Origin: Humulus lupulus
Lineage: Eukaryota > Streptophyta > Magnoliopsida > Rosales > Cannabaceae
NCBI RefSeq assembly: GCF_963169125.1
Contig: NC_084793.1
Span: 141,090,297 to 141,154,296 of the forward strand
Direction of reading: 5' to 3'
DNA length: 64,000 bases
Each line of letters begins with the position of its first letter. The stretch's first letter is position 1. Of the stretch, positions 11,291-23,501 are shown piece after piece. The notes beneath the pieces were generated by a model. The model was not told the origin of the DNA. It worked only from the letters and a program-made list of their open reading frames with translations, and did not search any database. Position numbers and translations under genes: made by a program.

Positions 11291-12704
11291 TGATGGACCC
11301 AAAACGGGTATGTTTTAAATATTTATACTCGTAAGCGCACGAATCGTATTTATAGAATAGTGTTCATGTAAGCACGAGGTCGAACCCAAAGGAGTTGACT
11401 TAAATCAAAAGAGAAAACTATTTTTACCAAAGTGAAATAAATTTCTAACCTAGTTCCAAAGATTGATGTGTTTTGTTTAAAAATAAAGAAAGAAAATACT
11501 AAAAAAAAGTTAAAATAAATAAACTAAAAAGATTTTTTTTTAATAGTTATTTATAAAATTATTAAGATTTTAGAATCCACAAAATATAAATAATAATATT
11601 TATTAATATGTTGACTTCCCAATTTTTAGTGATAATTGAAATCAATCTAATTACCTTTTCCAAAACATTATACTTCCTTTAAGCTCTCTTTAATTCAAAA
11701 ATATAGATTTTCCTTCACTTCAATAGTATAACTTCAAAGCATTAGTTGTGAATCAATTTAAAGAAACTACAAAAAAATCAAATAATGTTATTTCTAAAGC
11801 AAAATATAGTATTTTTGTTCTGAGCATTGGATGTGAACAATTTAATGACACATCTTAATCAAAGAATACTATGTTTTTGCACAATTAAGAACCAAGTAAA
11901 ATATGTTCTAACAATCTAAAATACATGATATTATAGATGAAAGAAACATTTAGAAGAAGAAAAATCATAAACTTTATTGCTCATTTTGGGAGGTCAACAT
12001 AAAATAAACACTATATAGTTATATCTTGGTTCATCCTCCACCTTAATAATTTTAAGTGGATTAGAAACCCATAACTATAAAAAAACAAAATAAAAATTAC
12101 AACATAAATAGGAAAATTTGGAGGATGAACCTCCAAATTATTCCTCTAAAAATACATAAAAACTAATCTAAGAAAACAAAAAGATGGAGAGAATAGAGAG
12201 ATGGAAGAAGTGGTGTAAGAGAATGTGTCCTTGAAATGGTGAAATGAGACTCTTATTTATAGATAAATTCTTTGGTAAAGGATAACACTCCTATTGGTCT
12301 AAAAAAAAGCACATGGATTCATGCTCAAAATTGTCATCTTTTCCTATAGTTACAAATCCAATAGTGGAGAAAGAAGTACATGGATTGATGACATGGCATT
12401 GTCAAGAATTGGATTGGGCCTTTCATTTTGGGCTTGATTTCTTCATTTCTTTATACCAACATTTTATCAACATTTCATTTGCCCCAACAAATACACCTAC
12501 ATAAAGAAATTAAACACACATAAATTAGTAACAACATAATTAAACAAAATAAATACAAAAAATAAATAAAAATACATAAAATCAAAATAAAACTAATAAA
12601 TTCAAAATTACTTGAAAAATTGATAAATTAATTTAAAACTCAAGAACTAAGCAACAATTGGCTTATAAAATGTGGTAAAATAACTCTATTTTGTAGAGTT
12701 ATCA
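11291..12704 (-). mobile_element. D2: solo LTR inside C
   Basis: Starts TGATGGACCCAAAACGGG and ends TTTTGTAGAGTTATCA, with a perfect AGTAT duplication at 11286-11290 and 12705-12709. Inverted relative to D1, with which it shares both ends and AT-rich interior. It lacks D1's GC-rich block. CTTATTTATAG at about 12252 is a TATA-like box on the minus strand. 1414 bp, no coding part. Confidence 0.92.
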
Positions 12705-13796
12705 AGTATAAATGATTATGTGTATTAAATGTGTTTAAAGATCCACTTTTGTGAAAATTGGGAATTTTTGTAATTTTGACATGTTGATGGTATAATTGTA
12801 ATTTTTTATATTGTGTGTTTGATACCTCATTAATATGTAGATATATCTGTGATATTCGTCATGATTCGATCCTTTTGAGAAATTTACCGAAAAAGTCACA
12901 ACGAGGATTTATAGCCGGCTCGGGGTGAGGCAAAGGGTATTTTGGCAATTTTGCGTATTTTGAGAATTATCGGGAAATGAGATATTATTGTGGAAATTTT
13001 TTTTTTGTATTTGGGAGATTATAGGATTTAAAATGAGAATTTGAGGTTTAGTGGGGATTTCGGGCAAATGACTAAAATGCCCTTTGGATGTAATTTTGAG
13101 GTTAAGTAAGGTTAGGGGTAAAATTGACTTTTGACCATTTTGTAGGGAAATGTGGCTAAGTGTTGGCAGCCACCTCTTTTCACGTTTTTTTTTCTCTCTA
13201 AGATAGTCTTGGAGTGGTTCTCTTCTTGTTCATCAAGGATTCAAGTCATCAAGCTAGAGCAAGCTTTGATTTTTGAGGAGTTTGACGGAGATTCGACATT
13301 TCTTGGAGAATTGGAAGATATTGGAGACTCCAAAACCAATCAACAATTTTGAAACTCAGTGGGTAAATCCCTACTCTTCCTTAGTTTCCATTTTCTTTTG
13401 TGTTCTTGAGTTTTGGAGACTTTTGGCTTTGAATTTCGAGTTTGGGTGCTTTTGGAATGTTCAGTTGGATGTTTTGAGGGTTGGGAATTTTTCTTAGTCT
13501 GTTTGGAAGTTTGATTACTGTTGATTTCATGCATTGTAGTTGGGATTTTTGGATTTGAGGGATAAAAGTTGAGTTTAAAACTCAACTGTGGAAATGTATG
13601 GTTTTGATGTGTTTTAGCATGTTTTTGAGGTATTTTGATGTTGTTTGTAGTTTATCTAAGTTGTATGAAGTGCTTTATGGTAAAAAAATTGCTAGAAATG
13701 CCTGCTTGGGGTCGATTTTGGGTCTTGTTGTGGAGGGGAAGTTGTAACTTTTAATTTGGGGAAGAACACAAAAATCTGGGGTCGTTTTTGGGTTTC

Positions 13797-13960
13797 TCGC
13801 AACCTAGCACAACCGCGCTAGTGTCCCGGAAAGTAAAAAAAATTGAATTCGATTTGAGGTTCGAAGCTTGTAGCGCGATCGCGCTGGGGTAGTGCTCGAC
13901 CACACTAGTGCCCCAGAAGCCCCCAAAATCTCTGTCGGGGCGACCGCGCCAGGTGCCCCA
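13797..13960 (+). repeat. Word cassette of C
   Basis: Repeats of AACCGCGCTAGTG, AGCGCGATCGCGCTGG, CGACCACACTAGTG and GCGACCGCGCCAGG. The word is close to that of A at 39750-39892 but unlike B and G at the same LTR position. Confidence 0.7.
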
Positions 13961-15828
13961 AAATATTGGTTTTATGAATTTTTGGAATAAGGCACAGGGT
14001 TTCGAGGGTTTGTTTTGGGGTCCCACTAGAGGGCTGGGGGGACGTTTCTTGTACCCCATTAACTGGGGAATAGTAGTTCCAAGAGTTAGGGTTTGGATTG
14101 GAACTCGAGATCTAGATTTAACTCCTAATAAGTGTATACTTATGTTGTGACTAGGGTTCCGCGAGGCACGGAAAAGGGATCGCATTCAGGATCGTTCCAT
14201 CTTTCGCACGAGACTCAAGGTAAGAAGAGTGGCACATACACTGAGATTAGGGCATTGGCCCCGATTATCGAATGTGGTTATAACCACACCTTGAATATCC
14301 TTTTAGATTTGAATGTCTTTGGACTATATCTATCTGTGTTGTATATGTGGTTTGTATATGTTTGGGTTTGTTTGAATGGTCGGCTAAAGAGCCATAATCA
14401 ACGATAATCATGTGTAATGTAGGCCGTTATGGTAGGGCCACTATAGGAGTGTGGTATGCGCTCATTAAGCATTGGGGCCACGTAAATGAGTTATATGCTT
14501 GCTTGAGTTTGTTTATAAATATGAAGCATGCTATTTATGATTTATATTCTATTGGTAATTTGTTTTTGTTTATTTGGGTTTTCTTATTGGGCCTTGGCTC
14601 ACGGGTGCTATGTGTTGCAGGTAAGGGCAAAGGAAAAATGGACTAGCCATGAGTTTGAGAGCTTTGAGGCGATGTGTACATACTCAGCCTGTTCGACCGC
14701 TGCGGTCGGGATCTTTATGAGGGACTAGAGTTGAGTTCAGTTTTTGCCGCTTAGGTCGGCTATTGTTGTAACCACAAACATGTTATATATTTTTTTTTTT
14801 ATAAACTCTTTTTGGGATCCCTTGTTTATGTTTAAACTCTTTAATGAAAAGTTTAACTCTTTTGACCAAAAATTTTAATACCTAAATCATTACTTAACTT
14901 TAATTACATGTTTAAAGTTCAAAAAACTCGCTTAACGAGTTAAGCACAATATTAAATACACAGTGTAACGGTCATAGATTAGTAGGACGTTACAATGTTG
15001 CCAAAATCTGGGTGCAACATCAAGCTAGGCTAGGGAAAGCACAACAATGTTGAAGATCGCAAATTGGGTGGGATTCCAATGACTTTTGGTTGCGAATGGG
15101 AACTGAGTGTCACGCAACACGGTGAGCTCTGACGAGGAAGACGATTTCAAATCTAGTATGTCTGGGCGTGCTTCAGGTTTTCTTCAACATCTCAGCATTT
15201 TGAAATAGATCTTGTTTGGGATCTCTTAATGTGTATGGTTTATGGGTTTCTATTTGGGATAATGTTGTTGGGTTTGATTCTTTGTTGCAGTTGCTAAATA
15301 GTTCAGGACTTGTTCTTATTTGTTTCTTTGTGTTGATATGAGTAAATATCGTTTAGATTTTCAATTTCGTATTTGAATTATATGAATATTTGTGATGGTA
15401 TTCTTGAAGAGATTTATAATGTTCTTATTGTTTTTTTCTTTAAAGGATAATGTTCTTATTGTTAAATGTTAAAGTTACGGCATTAGTTTTCCGTTTTTAA
15501 TTTAGTTTTATCTTGTTTTTAATTTAATATGTTTTAATTAAATTAGATTTAGTTTTTATTTTACTTTTTTAAAACAAATTTTGATTGTAATAATATTTTA
15601 ACCAATTTTCATTTTTAAATGAATTACAATAGCTTTTTAAAAATATTTATGAGCTGGACCAACTACTAAGTGTCATGTGTTGGTCGGTCCAGTACTTAAT
15701 TAAGTGTACCAAACGAAGATTAATGAAATTACTATTTTACTAACTTTGGTATTTTTCTAGCTAAAAAAAATTTGGTATCCACCACTAACACATTCAGAAT
15801 ATTGAATAGTTTTGCTGCAAATTTCACT

Positions 15829-17093
15829 TTCTGAACCAAAAGAATGAAAGGACAGCATAAATAGAGTCACATGTATTAATTGGACATATTGTGATACGAA
15901 AGTTGGCCAACAATTGCCCCTATTTTTAAACCTTGTTCACATCCACGAGGTTCCTCGAAGGAAACCAGCTCTGTCGTTTGCTCTCAGTGGCCACTGCCAA
16001 TATGTTCATATTGACGCGGTTGAGAATAAAATGATGACCCAAAAGCAAATAAGGACGACTCAGTCTGCTTCCTTAGACAATTCATAGAAATGCCTTCTCT
16101 TAAATTCTTTCGGTTTTATTTTACTTTGTCACTGCCGTATTAATTAGTATCGTTGTTGTACATTATATTGAACTTGACTTGAATCTGTCATTTCAAAACG
16201 TATTTCTAACATATAGTTAATCAATTGACAATGGATAGCCATGCATTTGCTTTCTAGTAATGCGTAAAATTAAAAGAAAGAAGAAATTGAAATTGATTAG
16301 CACAATTATACTGACACACTACTTTCTAATTATCTTGTTTTTTTTCTTTTTCTTTTTTACCTTGGTTCATTACACTGCTCAGAAATTTATGTTGAGGTCA
16401 TTTTCACTTGTACACGTCAACTTAAAAGTTTTAAGGTTAAAACATAAATTCTATATATATTTTGGAATAATAATTAAAGTAACATATAGCATACATAACA
16501 ACAAGAGGTCTCAAAATAGAGGAAGCTTCCGAAACGAGTCTTTCCAAACGCAAAAGAACAATTGACATAAGAGAAACCTTCTACTCTTAACATGCCCCTA
16601 AATATGATAGCAATTTAATATAAAATCAAATAAAGGACAATAATCTAAATGAAACAATAACAAGCTAATTAATACAAATATAAACATGTTTTTCATACAA
16701 TATAGCATGAACTCCCGCACCATTTCAGAAAAAAGGAAAAATAATAAACATATATTTTGGACCGGAAGGTATTAGTATTGTTAAGTAATAATAATATATT
16801 ATACAACTGCATATATATGCTATTAGTATGAGTACCATTATAGTAGGGTTTATTTTTAATAACTGTTTATAAGTACTTTTGGTACATAAGATCGATGCAA
16901 TTCTATTTAGAAATCCCTTAAGATTATGTAAATGATGTTAATTAAGATGCATGGCAGGCTTCCAAAAAAGAAATATTAAATAATACAAATAAACCAATAA
17001 ATAAATATTCTTTCCATTATTTACATTTGAAAAAAGAAAAAAGAAAAAAAAAGAAATTGCCCTTTTATACTTTTCTTCTTCTTTTGTTTCCCC
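15829..17093. other. Upstream region of the PADRE gene
   Basis: AT-rich, no transposon ends recognised and no supported reading frame (a 101-codon frame at 16260-16565 is low-complexity and rich in K and F). It is the longest stretch in the window without retrotransposon signs except the region 3' of the gene, so it probably holds the gene's regulatory DNA. Confidence 0.5.
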
Positions 17094-17103
17094 TTTATAA
17101 ATA
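17094..17103 (+). promoter_or_regulatory. TATA box of the PADRE gene
   Basis: TTTATAAATA lies 116 bp before the ATG, following a pyrimidine-rich run (TTTTCTTCTTCTTTTG). A start of transcription about 30 bp downstream would give a 5' leader of about 90 nt, ordinary for a plant gene. Prediction from position only. Confidence 0.55.
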
Positions 17104-17218
17104 ACAATAATCTCCTATAGTTCTATGATCATCTCCATCCAACCACAACATTCGAAAATCACAGAGAGTAAGAATACATTTCAGTCTATCCCAAAAGGAA
17201 AAACCTTATTATAAGGAA

Positions 17219-17659
17219 ATGGGAATTTGTGCGTCAACAAAAATGGAGTACACAAGAAAAAAAAACTACAAGGCGACTGGAATGAGGGTGAAGGCGGCAG
17301 ATGCAGCTCAGGTAATCCACTGGGACGGAAGACTAGAGGAGGTGAAGCAGCCATTGAAGGCGGGCCAAATCCTGTCCCGAAGCCCGAAATGCTTCCTGTG
17401 CTGCTCTGAGTCCATGTTCGTGGGGGCTCACCCACCCCAGCTGGTCGCCGATGACGACCTTCAGCTGGGCCAAATCTACTTCCTCCTCCCTCTATCTCAT
17501 TCTCGAGCTCCACTCTCTCTGTCAAATCTTTGTGTCCTTGCCATCAAGGCCAGCTCAGCTCTCTCTAGCACCAGCTGCACCAGTATTTATGGGTGTCAGG
17601 GATATTGTTGTGAAGTCTCGACTTTAAATGTTAATTCTTCAAGACGACCAAGGCAATAA
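17219..17659 (+). CDS. PADRE/DUF4228 domain protein, 146 aa
   Basis: The only convincing host gene in the window. The product begins MGICAS, which fits the N-myristoylation pattern (Gly2, Ser6), with Cys4 a possible palmitoylation site. Residues about 25-115 match the plant DUF4228/PADRE family: VIHWDGRLEE, the K-P-x-x-A-G-x-I-L stretch, CFLCCSESMFVG, then the hallmark DDLQLGQIYFLLPLS followed by ALAIKASSAL. Family members are small proteins, many induced by pathogens and abiotic stress; the biochemical role is not settled. The start is set by the myristoylation motif. The C-terminus after KASSAL is short and does not look like the usual basic tail, so an indel, a missed intron or natural divergence is possible. 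The gene is more GC-rich than its surroundings, as expected for a coding exon. Confidence 0.85.
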   Translation: MGICASTKMEYTRKKNYKATGMRVKAADAAQVIHWDGRLEEVKQPLKAGQILSRSPKCFLCCSESMFVGAHPPQLVADDDLQLGQIYFLLPLSHSRAPLSLSNLCVLAIKASSALSSTSCTSIYGCQGYCCEVSTLNVNSSRRPRQ

Positions 17660-18414
17660 CCCAAGAATTAAAGTCTGAAATTCCTTTGAATTTATTAATT
17701 AATTGTAGATATGTGTGACTCTCTCTCTCTAAGTTAGGATCCATGGTTATAAGAGTGGGAAGATGAACAACAAAACCAAAAAGTAGCATTACCTTGCCCC
17801 CTTTTCTTTTTAAAAAGATAATTTTATTTGCTAACACCTAAGGGTGTACATTTTTGTACTATTATTTCCCTGGGTATGTATGTATTATTCGATTTTGGAA
17901 TTGAGGACTAAAGTCACTCGTTATTTAAGAACTGGTGCACTTAAGTTCCTAATTTTTATTTTTTTTATTTGTGGTCGCAGTCTATTACGTAATTATTTTG
18001 TTTCTTCTGTTTCTATTCCACCGTTAAATTTGACTAGTATTTCACTCAGAGACTTCTCATTGGATAAAATGTATTTTAATTATAAGATTTAAAAAATCTA
18101 CAAATAAATTTATAAAAATTAATTAAAATTTTTAAAAAAGAGAAAAACTAATAAAACATAAATTAAACATGGTCATCATCGTTTTTTTTTAATGAAATAT
18201 CTTCTCTTTTGTTCTTAGCCAGAATTTGGGCATCTAAAAAAAACCACTAAATTAAAATAAGAAATGAAAAAAAAAACCAAGAAATAAATATTATGATTGA
18301 TTAAATATAAAGTTAAGTATATTTTCAGAAAGTAGTGCAAAACATTTAACGATTTCACATAATGGTATTGTAAAATTTGACATTTTATCATAGACATTCA
18401 AAAAATTTCTTTTT
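17660..18414. other. 3' flank of the PADRE gene
   Basis: AT-rich DNA with no convincing frame. It probably contains the 3' untranslated region; no decisive poly(A) signal is claimed. Confidence 0.4.
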
Positions 18415-18620
18415 AGATCTCAAGTGATACAATGAAGTACTTATGCATGCTCAAAAAGTTTGAAAACATTTGGATATATTTAAGGTCACTTTTGGACAAG
18501 TTAGATAGGCCTCTAGACAACACATTGCTCTTAAAAAGGTTTAATCCTATTGGTTGGACCCAAAGGCGATGCCTAAATCTATTTAAAGGGTTTTTTTTAG
18601 AGTTTTTGGGAGTTGATCAC

Positions 18621-18725
<105 letters not shown>

Positions 18726-19056
18726 TACAAGAAATTCATCAACTTTGATTGACTATTAAGAATTTTATAAGCTTGTTGTATCTTACTCCTTGTTTCTTCA
18801 TATTAGATACCTCAAGCAACTTCCTAGTGGTTTAAAATAAAGGTTTTGGACAAAGATTCATGTCTTGTGCAAGCCTTTTGTAATTTTGTGTTATTGTCAT
18901 TCATTGTTTTGTGTTATTGTTTCAAGATTTGTTGAATTCCATTGTTGAGTTTACCACTAACCCTAACAATCAAAACCATTATACTCCCTACCCTTGTGAT
19001 CTCTATTATCTTCAACAATGGAAGAAGGCTCTACATCCTTGGTGGTTCTCAAACTC

Positions 19057-19900
19057 ATGCAATAAGACTTGGTTAGATTCGATTGCTTTGATAGGGCAAA
19101 CTTCATTCGCTGGCAAGAAAAGATTCGATTTCATCTCACCACCCTCAAAGTCTCCTATATATTAGATCCAAAAATAGAAGCTCTCCCAACTCCTAAGAAG
19201 GATAACACCAACGTTTTTTCGAATAGGCTATATGATCTCTACACCAACACTAGTGGTGCTAAGGAGATTTGGGATGCTCTTGAGAACAAATACAAAGCGG
19301 ATGAGGAAAGTACTAAAAAGTTTCTAATTACTCAATTAATGGAGTTTATGAATTACAAATTATTGTCAATAAATTGAGTACCCTAAATATTGTATTACCC
19401 TAAACATTTCCTTGTTTTTGTTATCATTGACAAGCAACCTCAAAGTTGGAGGGGCTATAGAAAGAAAATTTTCTGCAAGAATGATGAAATCTCATTGGAA
19501 AATATTCTCAAACACTTGAGAATTTAAAGAAGAATCTTGCTATAGGGATAAGTGTGAGAATGAGGCCAATGGAGGGACCTCAAATGCGAATATGGTAGAT
19601 ACTCCCAAACCTTCTCAATCTTCTCATTACAAAGGGAAAGGAAACAAGAGGTCTAATGGCAACGGTGATAATCATCTAGCTCCTAAGAATAACAAAGGGA
19701 AATTCAATGCAAACAAAGGTCCTTGTTTTGTATGTGACAAGAGTGGACACTATGCTAGAGAATGTGGATTCTGCAAGAACCAAAATGAGGGCAAGGTCAA
19801 TTTAACCAATGATGGTCGTATGATACATGTGTCACCATTCATGTTTCCTATCTTTTCAAAACTTTTGATATGGTTAAGGAGGGCCATGAGATACAAATAG
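19057..19900 (+). pseudogene. Copia-5 gag pseudogene
   Basis: Capsid-like gag of a Ty1/copia element. The N-terminal F-D-x-x-N-F-x-x-W-Q is present, then LYDLYTNTSGAKEIWDALE of the UBN2-type core, a stop at 19375, a damaged middle, a basic Lys/Asn-rich stretch, and one CCHC zinc knuckle (C-x2-C-x4-H-x4-C) near 19730. A stop after the start and others downstream exclude a working protein. Confidence 0.75.
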
Positions 19901-20077
19901 AAAATGAAAAGAGGTATTAGGTGGAGGGAAAATGCAAAATTGATTTGATTTTCACTTTTTAAAAGAAGGTGGTGCTCAGTAATGTCTTGTATGTTCTCGA
20001 AATTAATAGGAACCTTGTTATTGGTGACTTCCTAAGCACATCGTGTTGGGAATACATTTTATATGATCATAAATATT

Positions 20078-22300
20078 TGTTGGAAAAGCATTCAGAGCAC
20101 GCAGCAGAATAGGCATAGTGGGCCCATTGTGTACCCTAATAAAAAAATTCATTAATCATATAAACAGTTTATATGAACAAGAAAACATTCAGACATAAAC
20201 ATTAACATACAATATTATTAATCATGCAATATATATACAATATATTTATATGTAACATATAAACACACAAATATTCAAGAACATGAACTTTTACCTCTTG
20301 AAGCCTATCAAGTGTCATTGAGTCTTTTCGTATATTTATCGATCTTCATATCCAATGCTTTGAGTATTCAAACCACGATCTTCTGAAGTGTTTTGTACAC
20401 CTCAAAATGTTTGTGGGCACATAGAGAACATGAGTTTGCAATTTTTGAAATCACAATTATTTCTCAATACATGAGAACTTGGATTATGGTCTAAGAATGA
20501 CTAGAATAAAGAAGAGGAAGAAAGACTTTTTGTCAGACAAAAATTCTGAGAACTATTATGAATTGTATCTCTATTGTATATGTATTGTGTTTCTTTTTTT
20601 TTATTTATTCTATATCATATATATACAGAGATAAATCTATTACCTTATTATTTCTAATAATAATAGTAATATAATAATAATATCATAATGATTATAGGAA
20701 TTGATTTAGGTAAATATCTAACTTAACAAATTTGAAAAAACTATTTTCAAATTATTAATTAATTAAATAAATAAAATAAAAACAACATTGATACAATTTC
20801 AGTATATTGATACACGCATGGCACAGTCCTTGGACTGTGTCATGCTATCTCCCTTTTCAGAGATATTGCATTTTTCTTTTATTTATTTATTTGATTAAAA
20901 TAAATCTTCCACAAAATAAGGTATTTATCTTTTTAAGGTATAACAACCATATTTCAAAATTTAAATCTTAAATTCAAAATTCAAAATTCAAATTAATGAT
21001 CATCATTATCATCATCTTTTAAAATTCAATAAATCAAAAACTATTTTTGACTTGCCAATTTTATTTTCTCCCACTCAAATAAAATAATTAATTTCAAAAT
21101 TTTATTTATTTTTTTATTTATATATATATGAATTTCGAAAATTACATATTTAAATTAATAAATTTATTTTCGAAAATTAATAATTAATTCCAAATTTATT
21201 ATTCAACCTCAATTATCATATAATTGCATACTTGACTCGAAAAATAAATTCTTCTCAAATTCTCAAATTACAGTTTTACTCTTATATCATCTCTTACATT
21301 GATATAATGTTGATAGATCCACCCTGGGGACCTATGAACCTATAATATAAAGTTTCAATGAATAGTAGATTATTAATCAAAGCTCTTTGATTAAATAATC
21401 ATATATATTAATCTCATGATTATTCCACTATAAATATGAGATTGAACTCTTGATAATTATAGATATATATTTACTAAGTACTTTATTAAAGAATAAAGTT
21501 TCCATTGATATAATCATCACAAACAATGTTAATCCTCTATTAATGGTTCATAGTTTAAATTACCGTTTTACCCTTTTAGCTATATATATCTTGTTCCTAG
21601 AGTACCATTGACTTTACTAGTGAAGGTTGTGTCAAAATAAGTTTGCGACGTGAGCGCTCATAACCTTTTCAGTTCCGAAAGTCAACCCAATAGGGAACCA
21701 TTATTTAATCTATAAGAATGTATAGATTCTATATCTATTAAACTATGTCCCCAAAACAATTGTTCTTAGCCTGATCATTCTGACAAACCTTAACACATGA
21801 ATCAAAGGATCAGATGACATCTATTGAAGTTCATAGCAACCTCAGGATTAAGATCAATGTGTATATGATCATCGTTTTATGTGTTTGATTAATACTATGA
21901 AATGATGTTTAAACAAGTATTAACAAATCACATCTGGCCCAGTTCTATATATCACTATATATAATGCAACTTCACTAAAGTGTCCTACTACACTAGTGAC
22001 CCGGATATAGGTCACTTGTATTCATAATACTAGCTAACTGTACTAGCAGTAATTAATCTAAAGATTCCATAACTATATTTTACTGCGAACTGTTTTAAGT
22101 TTATTATCTTAATCTCGATCATCTCATACCAATATGAGATTAAGACCACATAGATAAACTTTGGAAATTTATAATATTTACTTAATATTATCAATATGAT
22201 ATCGGACATAGTCTATATATATATAGTAATTCAATTCAATTATTTATTTCATTTAAAACTTTTGTCAACTAAAATTGCTTTAAGGGCATTATTCCCAACA
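20078..22300 (-). mobile_element. F: solo LTR inside the copia-3 LTR
   Basis: Starts TGTTGGAAAAGCATTC and ends GGCATTATTCCCAACA, with a perfect ATATT duplication at 20073-20077 and 22301-22305. 2223 bp. On the minus strand it starts TGTTGGGAATAATGCCC, typical of Ty1/copia LTRs. Its layout parallels the copia-1 LTR (GGGGACCTATGAACC, GAGATTGAACTCTTGA, TACCGTTTTACCC), so it belongs to a sister family. No coding part. Confidence 0.9.
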
Positions 22301-23501
22301 ATATTTTCATGTATGTTTCATATATTAAACAAATTAACATAAAAAAAACCTAGAAATATGTTTCTAATGATTTTCATAAAGTAAATTAAATAACGAAGTT
22401 TAAGAATCTTACTTTTACAAAGCGAATATTCAGACTCTTTCCTTCACTCTCTCTAACCTTTGTTCCTTTTTGTCGCAGAGTAATGACAAGAGAATGAACT
22501 GGATCTTCAAACTATACAGTCTTCCACAATTACCTTTGATCACGTAGACTAGGGTGGGCAATTCTCAACACATGAGTGATCTATGAAAATTAACACGCAA
22601 GTATACGTGGTCGAATCAAGTAATATATGATAAGTAGAGTGTCGATCCCACGAAGACTGTTTTCCAAATACCACTAATTGTTCTTTAACTTTCTATTTGG
22701 TGAATTAAAATTATGTTGAAAAATTAAAATTAAATTGAATACTCTAAATTATGAACAGAATTTAAATAACTGGAAACAAAACAATGAATCAACTAATCAA
22801 AATTCAATAATAAAAATGCTAGGAAATAATTTCATCAATTGTTCATTCTATTAATTTTAATAATCAATTCTAAATCTCTTCTTTCTATTCTAATAGCAGG
22901 TTAATATAATCAATTCATATTGTTTTTCAAGGTATAAGATCTCAATCTATATGCAGGTTTTCTACATTTCTATGATAAACTTGAACATATAGAAGGCATT
23001 AAACATGGAAACCTAGTTACTACACAAGTCATACAGGTGCTTTCGTCCAATATGCAACCTATGTCTATACAATGATAGCATATTCAATTCTCATCTTTCG
23101 AATTTTGAATCAAAATCATTAAATCAAGTAAATAGTGATCAAGTATTTACTAGCATTAAACAAACATCATATAGATTAGAATAGAGAAGAAATATCAATA
23201 GAATATCATAATAAAATTAAATAGAAATCTGAGTGACTACATTAATCCCTAGATAAAAGAAATTAGTTCATAGATAACATGATGAAAATAAACTTCAAAT
23301 AATTGTTCATAAAAATCAACCTAAAGAATTCAGATGAAAAAGAAAACTAATTACAGCAGCCTTTTCTAAATCTAGGGTTTATAAAACTAAAACTGCCTCT
23401 CAAAATCGCAAAATAATGTTCCTTAAATAGTATTCCAAGATTCCCAAGTGAAAAGACTGTTTTACCTTTCAAAAAGTGATTTAAAATCTGAAAAACAGGT
23501 T

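Larger units (their letters stand above)
11169..14994 (+). mobile_element. C: TGTAACG-family solo LTR inside MULE-2
   Basis: Ends TGTAACGTCTTG and GTAGGACGTTACA. Flanks GTGTT (11164-11168) and ATGTT (14995-14999) match at 4 of 5. Net length without D2 is about 2.4 kb, close to B (2389 bp) and A (net about 2.25 kb). It contains in order an AT-rich 5' part, word cassette, the anchor TTGTGACTAGGGTT at 14145, a splice-donor-like CAAGGTAAGAAG at 14217, and the family's conserved block GGCTCACGGGTGCTA at 14596. The open frame of 144 codons on the minus strand here is antisense to the LTR and not a gene. Confidence 0.88.
10560..15828. mobile_element. MULE-2: Mutator-like element with long inverted ends, split by solo LTR C
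   Basis: The left arm (about 10560-10860) and the reverse complement of the right arm (about 15550-15828) align over some 250 bp. Shared landmarks: ATTTGTGGTAAAACTA against ATTTGCAGCAAAACTA at the tips, CCAAAGTTAGTAAAA at 10651 and 15735, and GTCAC/GACAC...TTGGTCCA...ATATTTTTAAAAAG at about 10725-10770 and 15640-15670. The tips resemble the 750-bp MULE-1 tip GGGAAATTTGCGGCAAAA. Without C the element is about 1.44 kb. I could not find a matching 9-bp duplication (TAATTAATG left, TTTCTGAAC right), so the ends may be slightly off. The centre (10930-11168, 14995-15300) is less AT-rich than the arms, as in Pack-MULEs. Confidence 0.65.

Noticed and set aside
13751..14185. 144-codon minus-strand open frame
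   Set aside because: It lies antisense inside solo LTR C, over the GC-rich cassette. No protein motif, and no equivalent frame in sister LTRs.
14528..14728. Short frame with FSYWALAHGCYVLQ that is similar in LTRs B and H
   Set aside because: The similarity covers the family's conserved block, but the frame has stops in A and G, so conservation is more likely at nucleotide level. Kept only as part of a finding.
16260..16565. 101-codon plus-strand frame upstream of the PADRE gene
   Set aside because: Low complexity (Lys, Phe, Ile runs) in AT-rich DNA, no motif, no promoter evidence.
20044..22300. Single 2257-bp LTR running from TGTTGGGAATAC to CCCAACA
   Set aside because: The flanks CATCG and ATATT do not match. 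Starting F at 20078 gives a perfect ATATT duplication and restores the start of the copia-3 LTR, so the two parts were separated.
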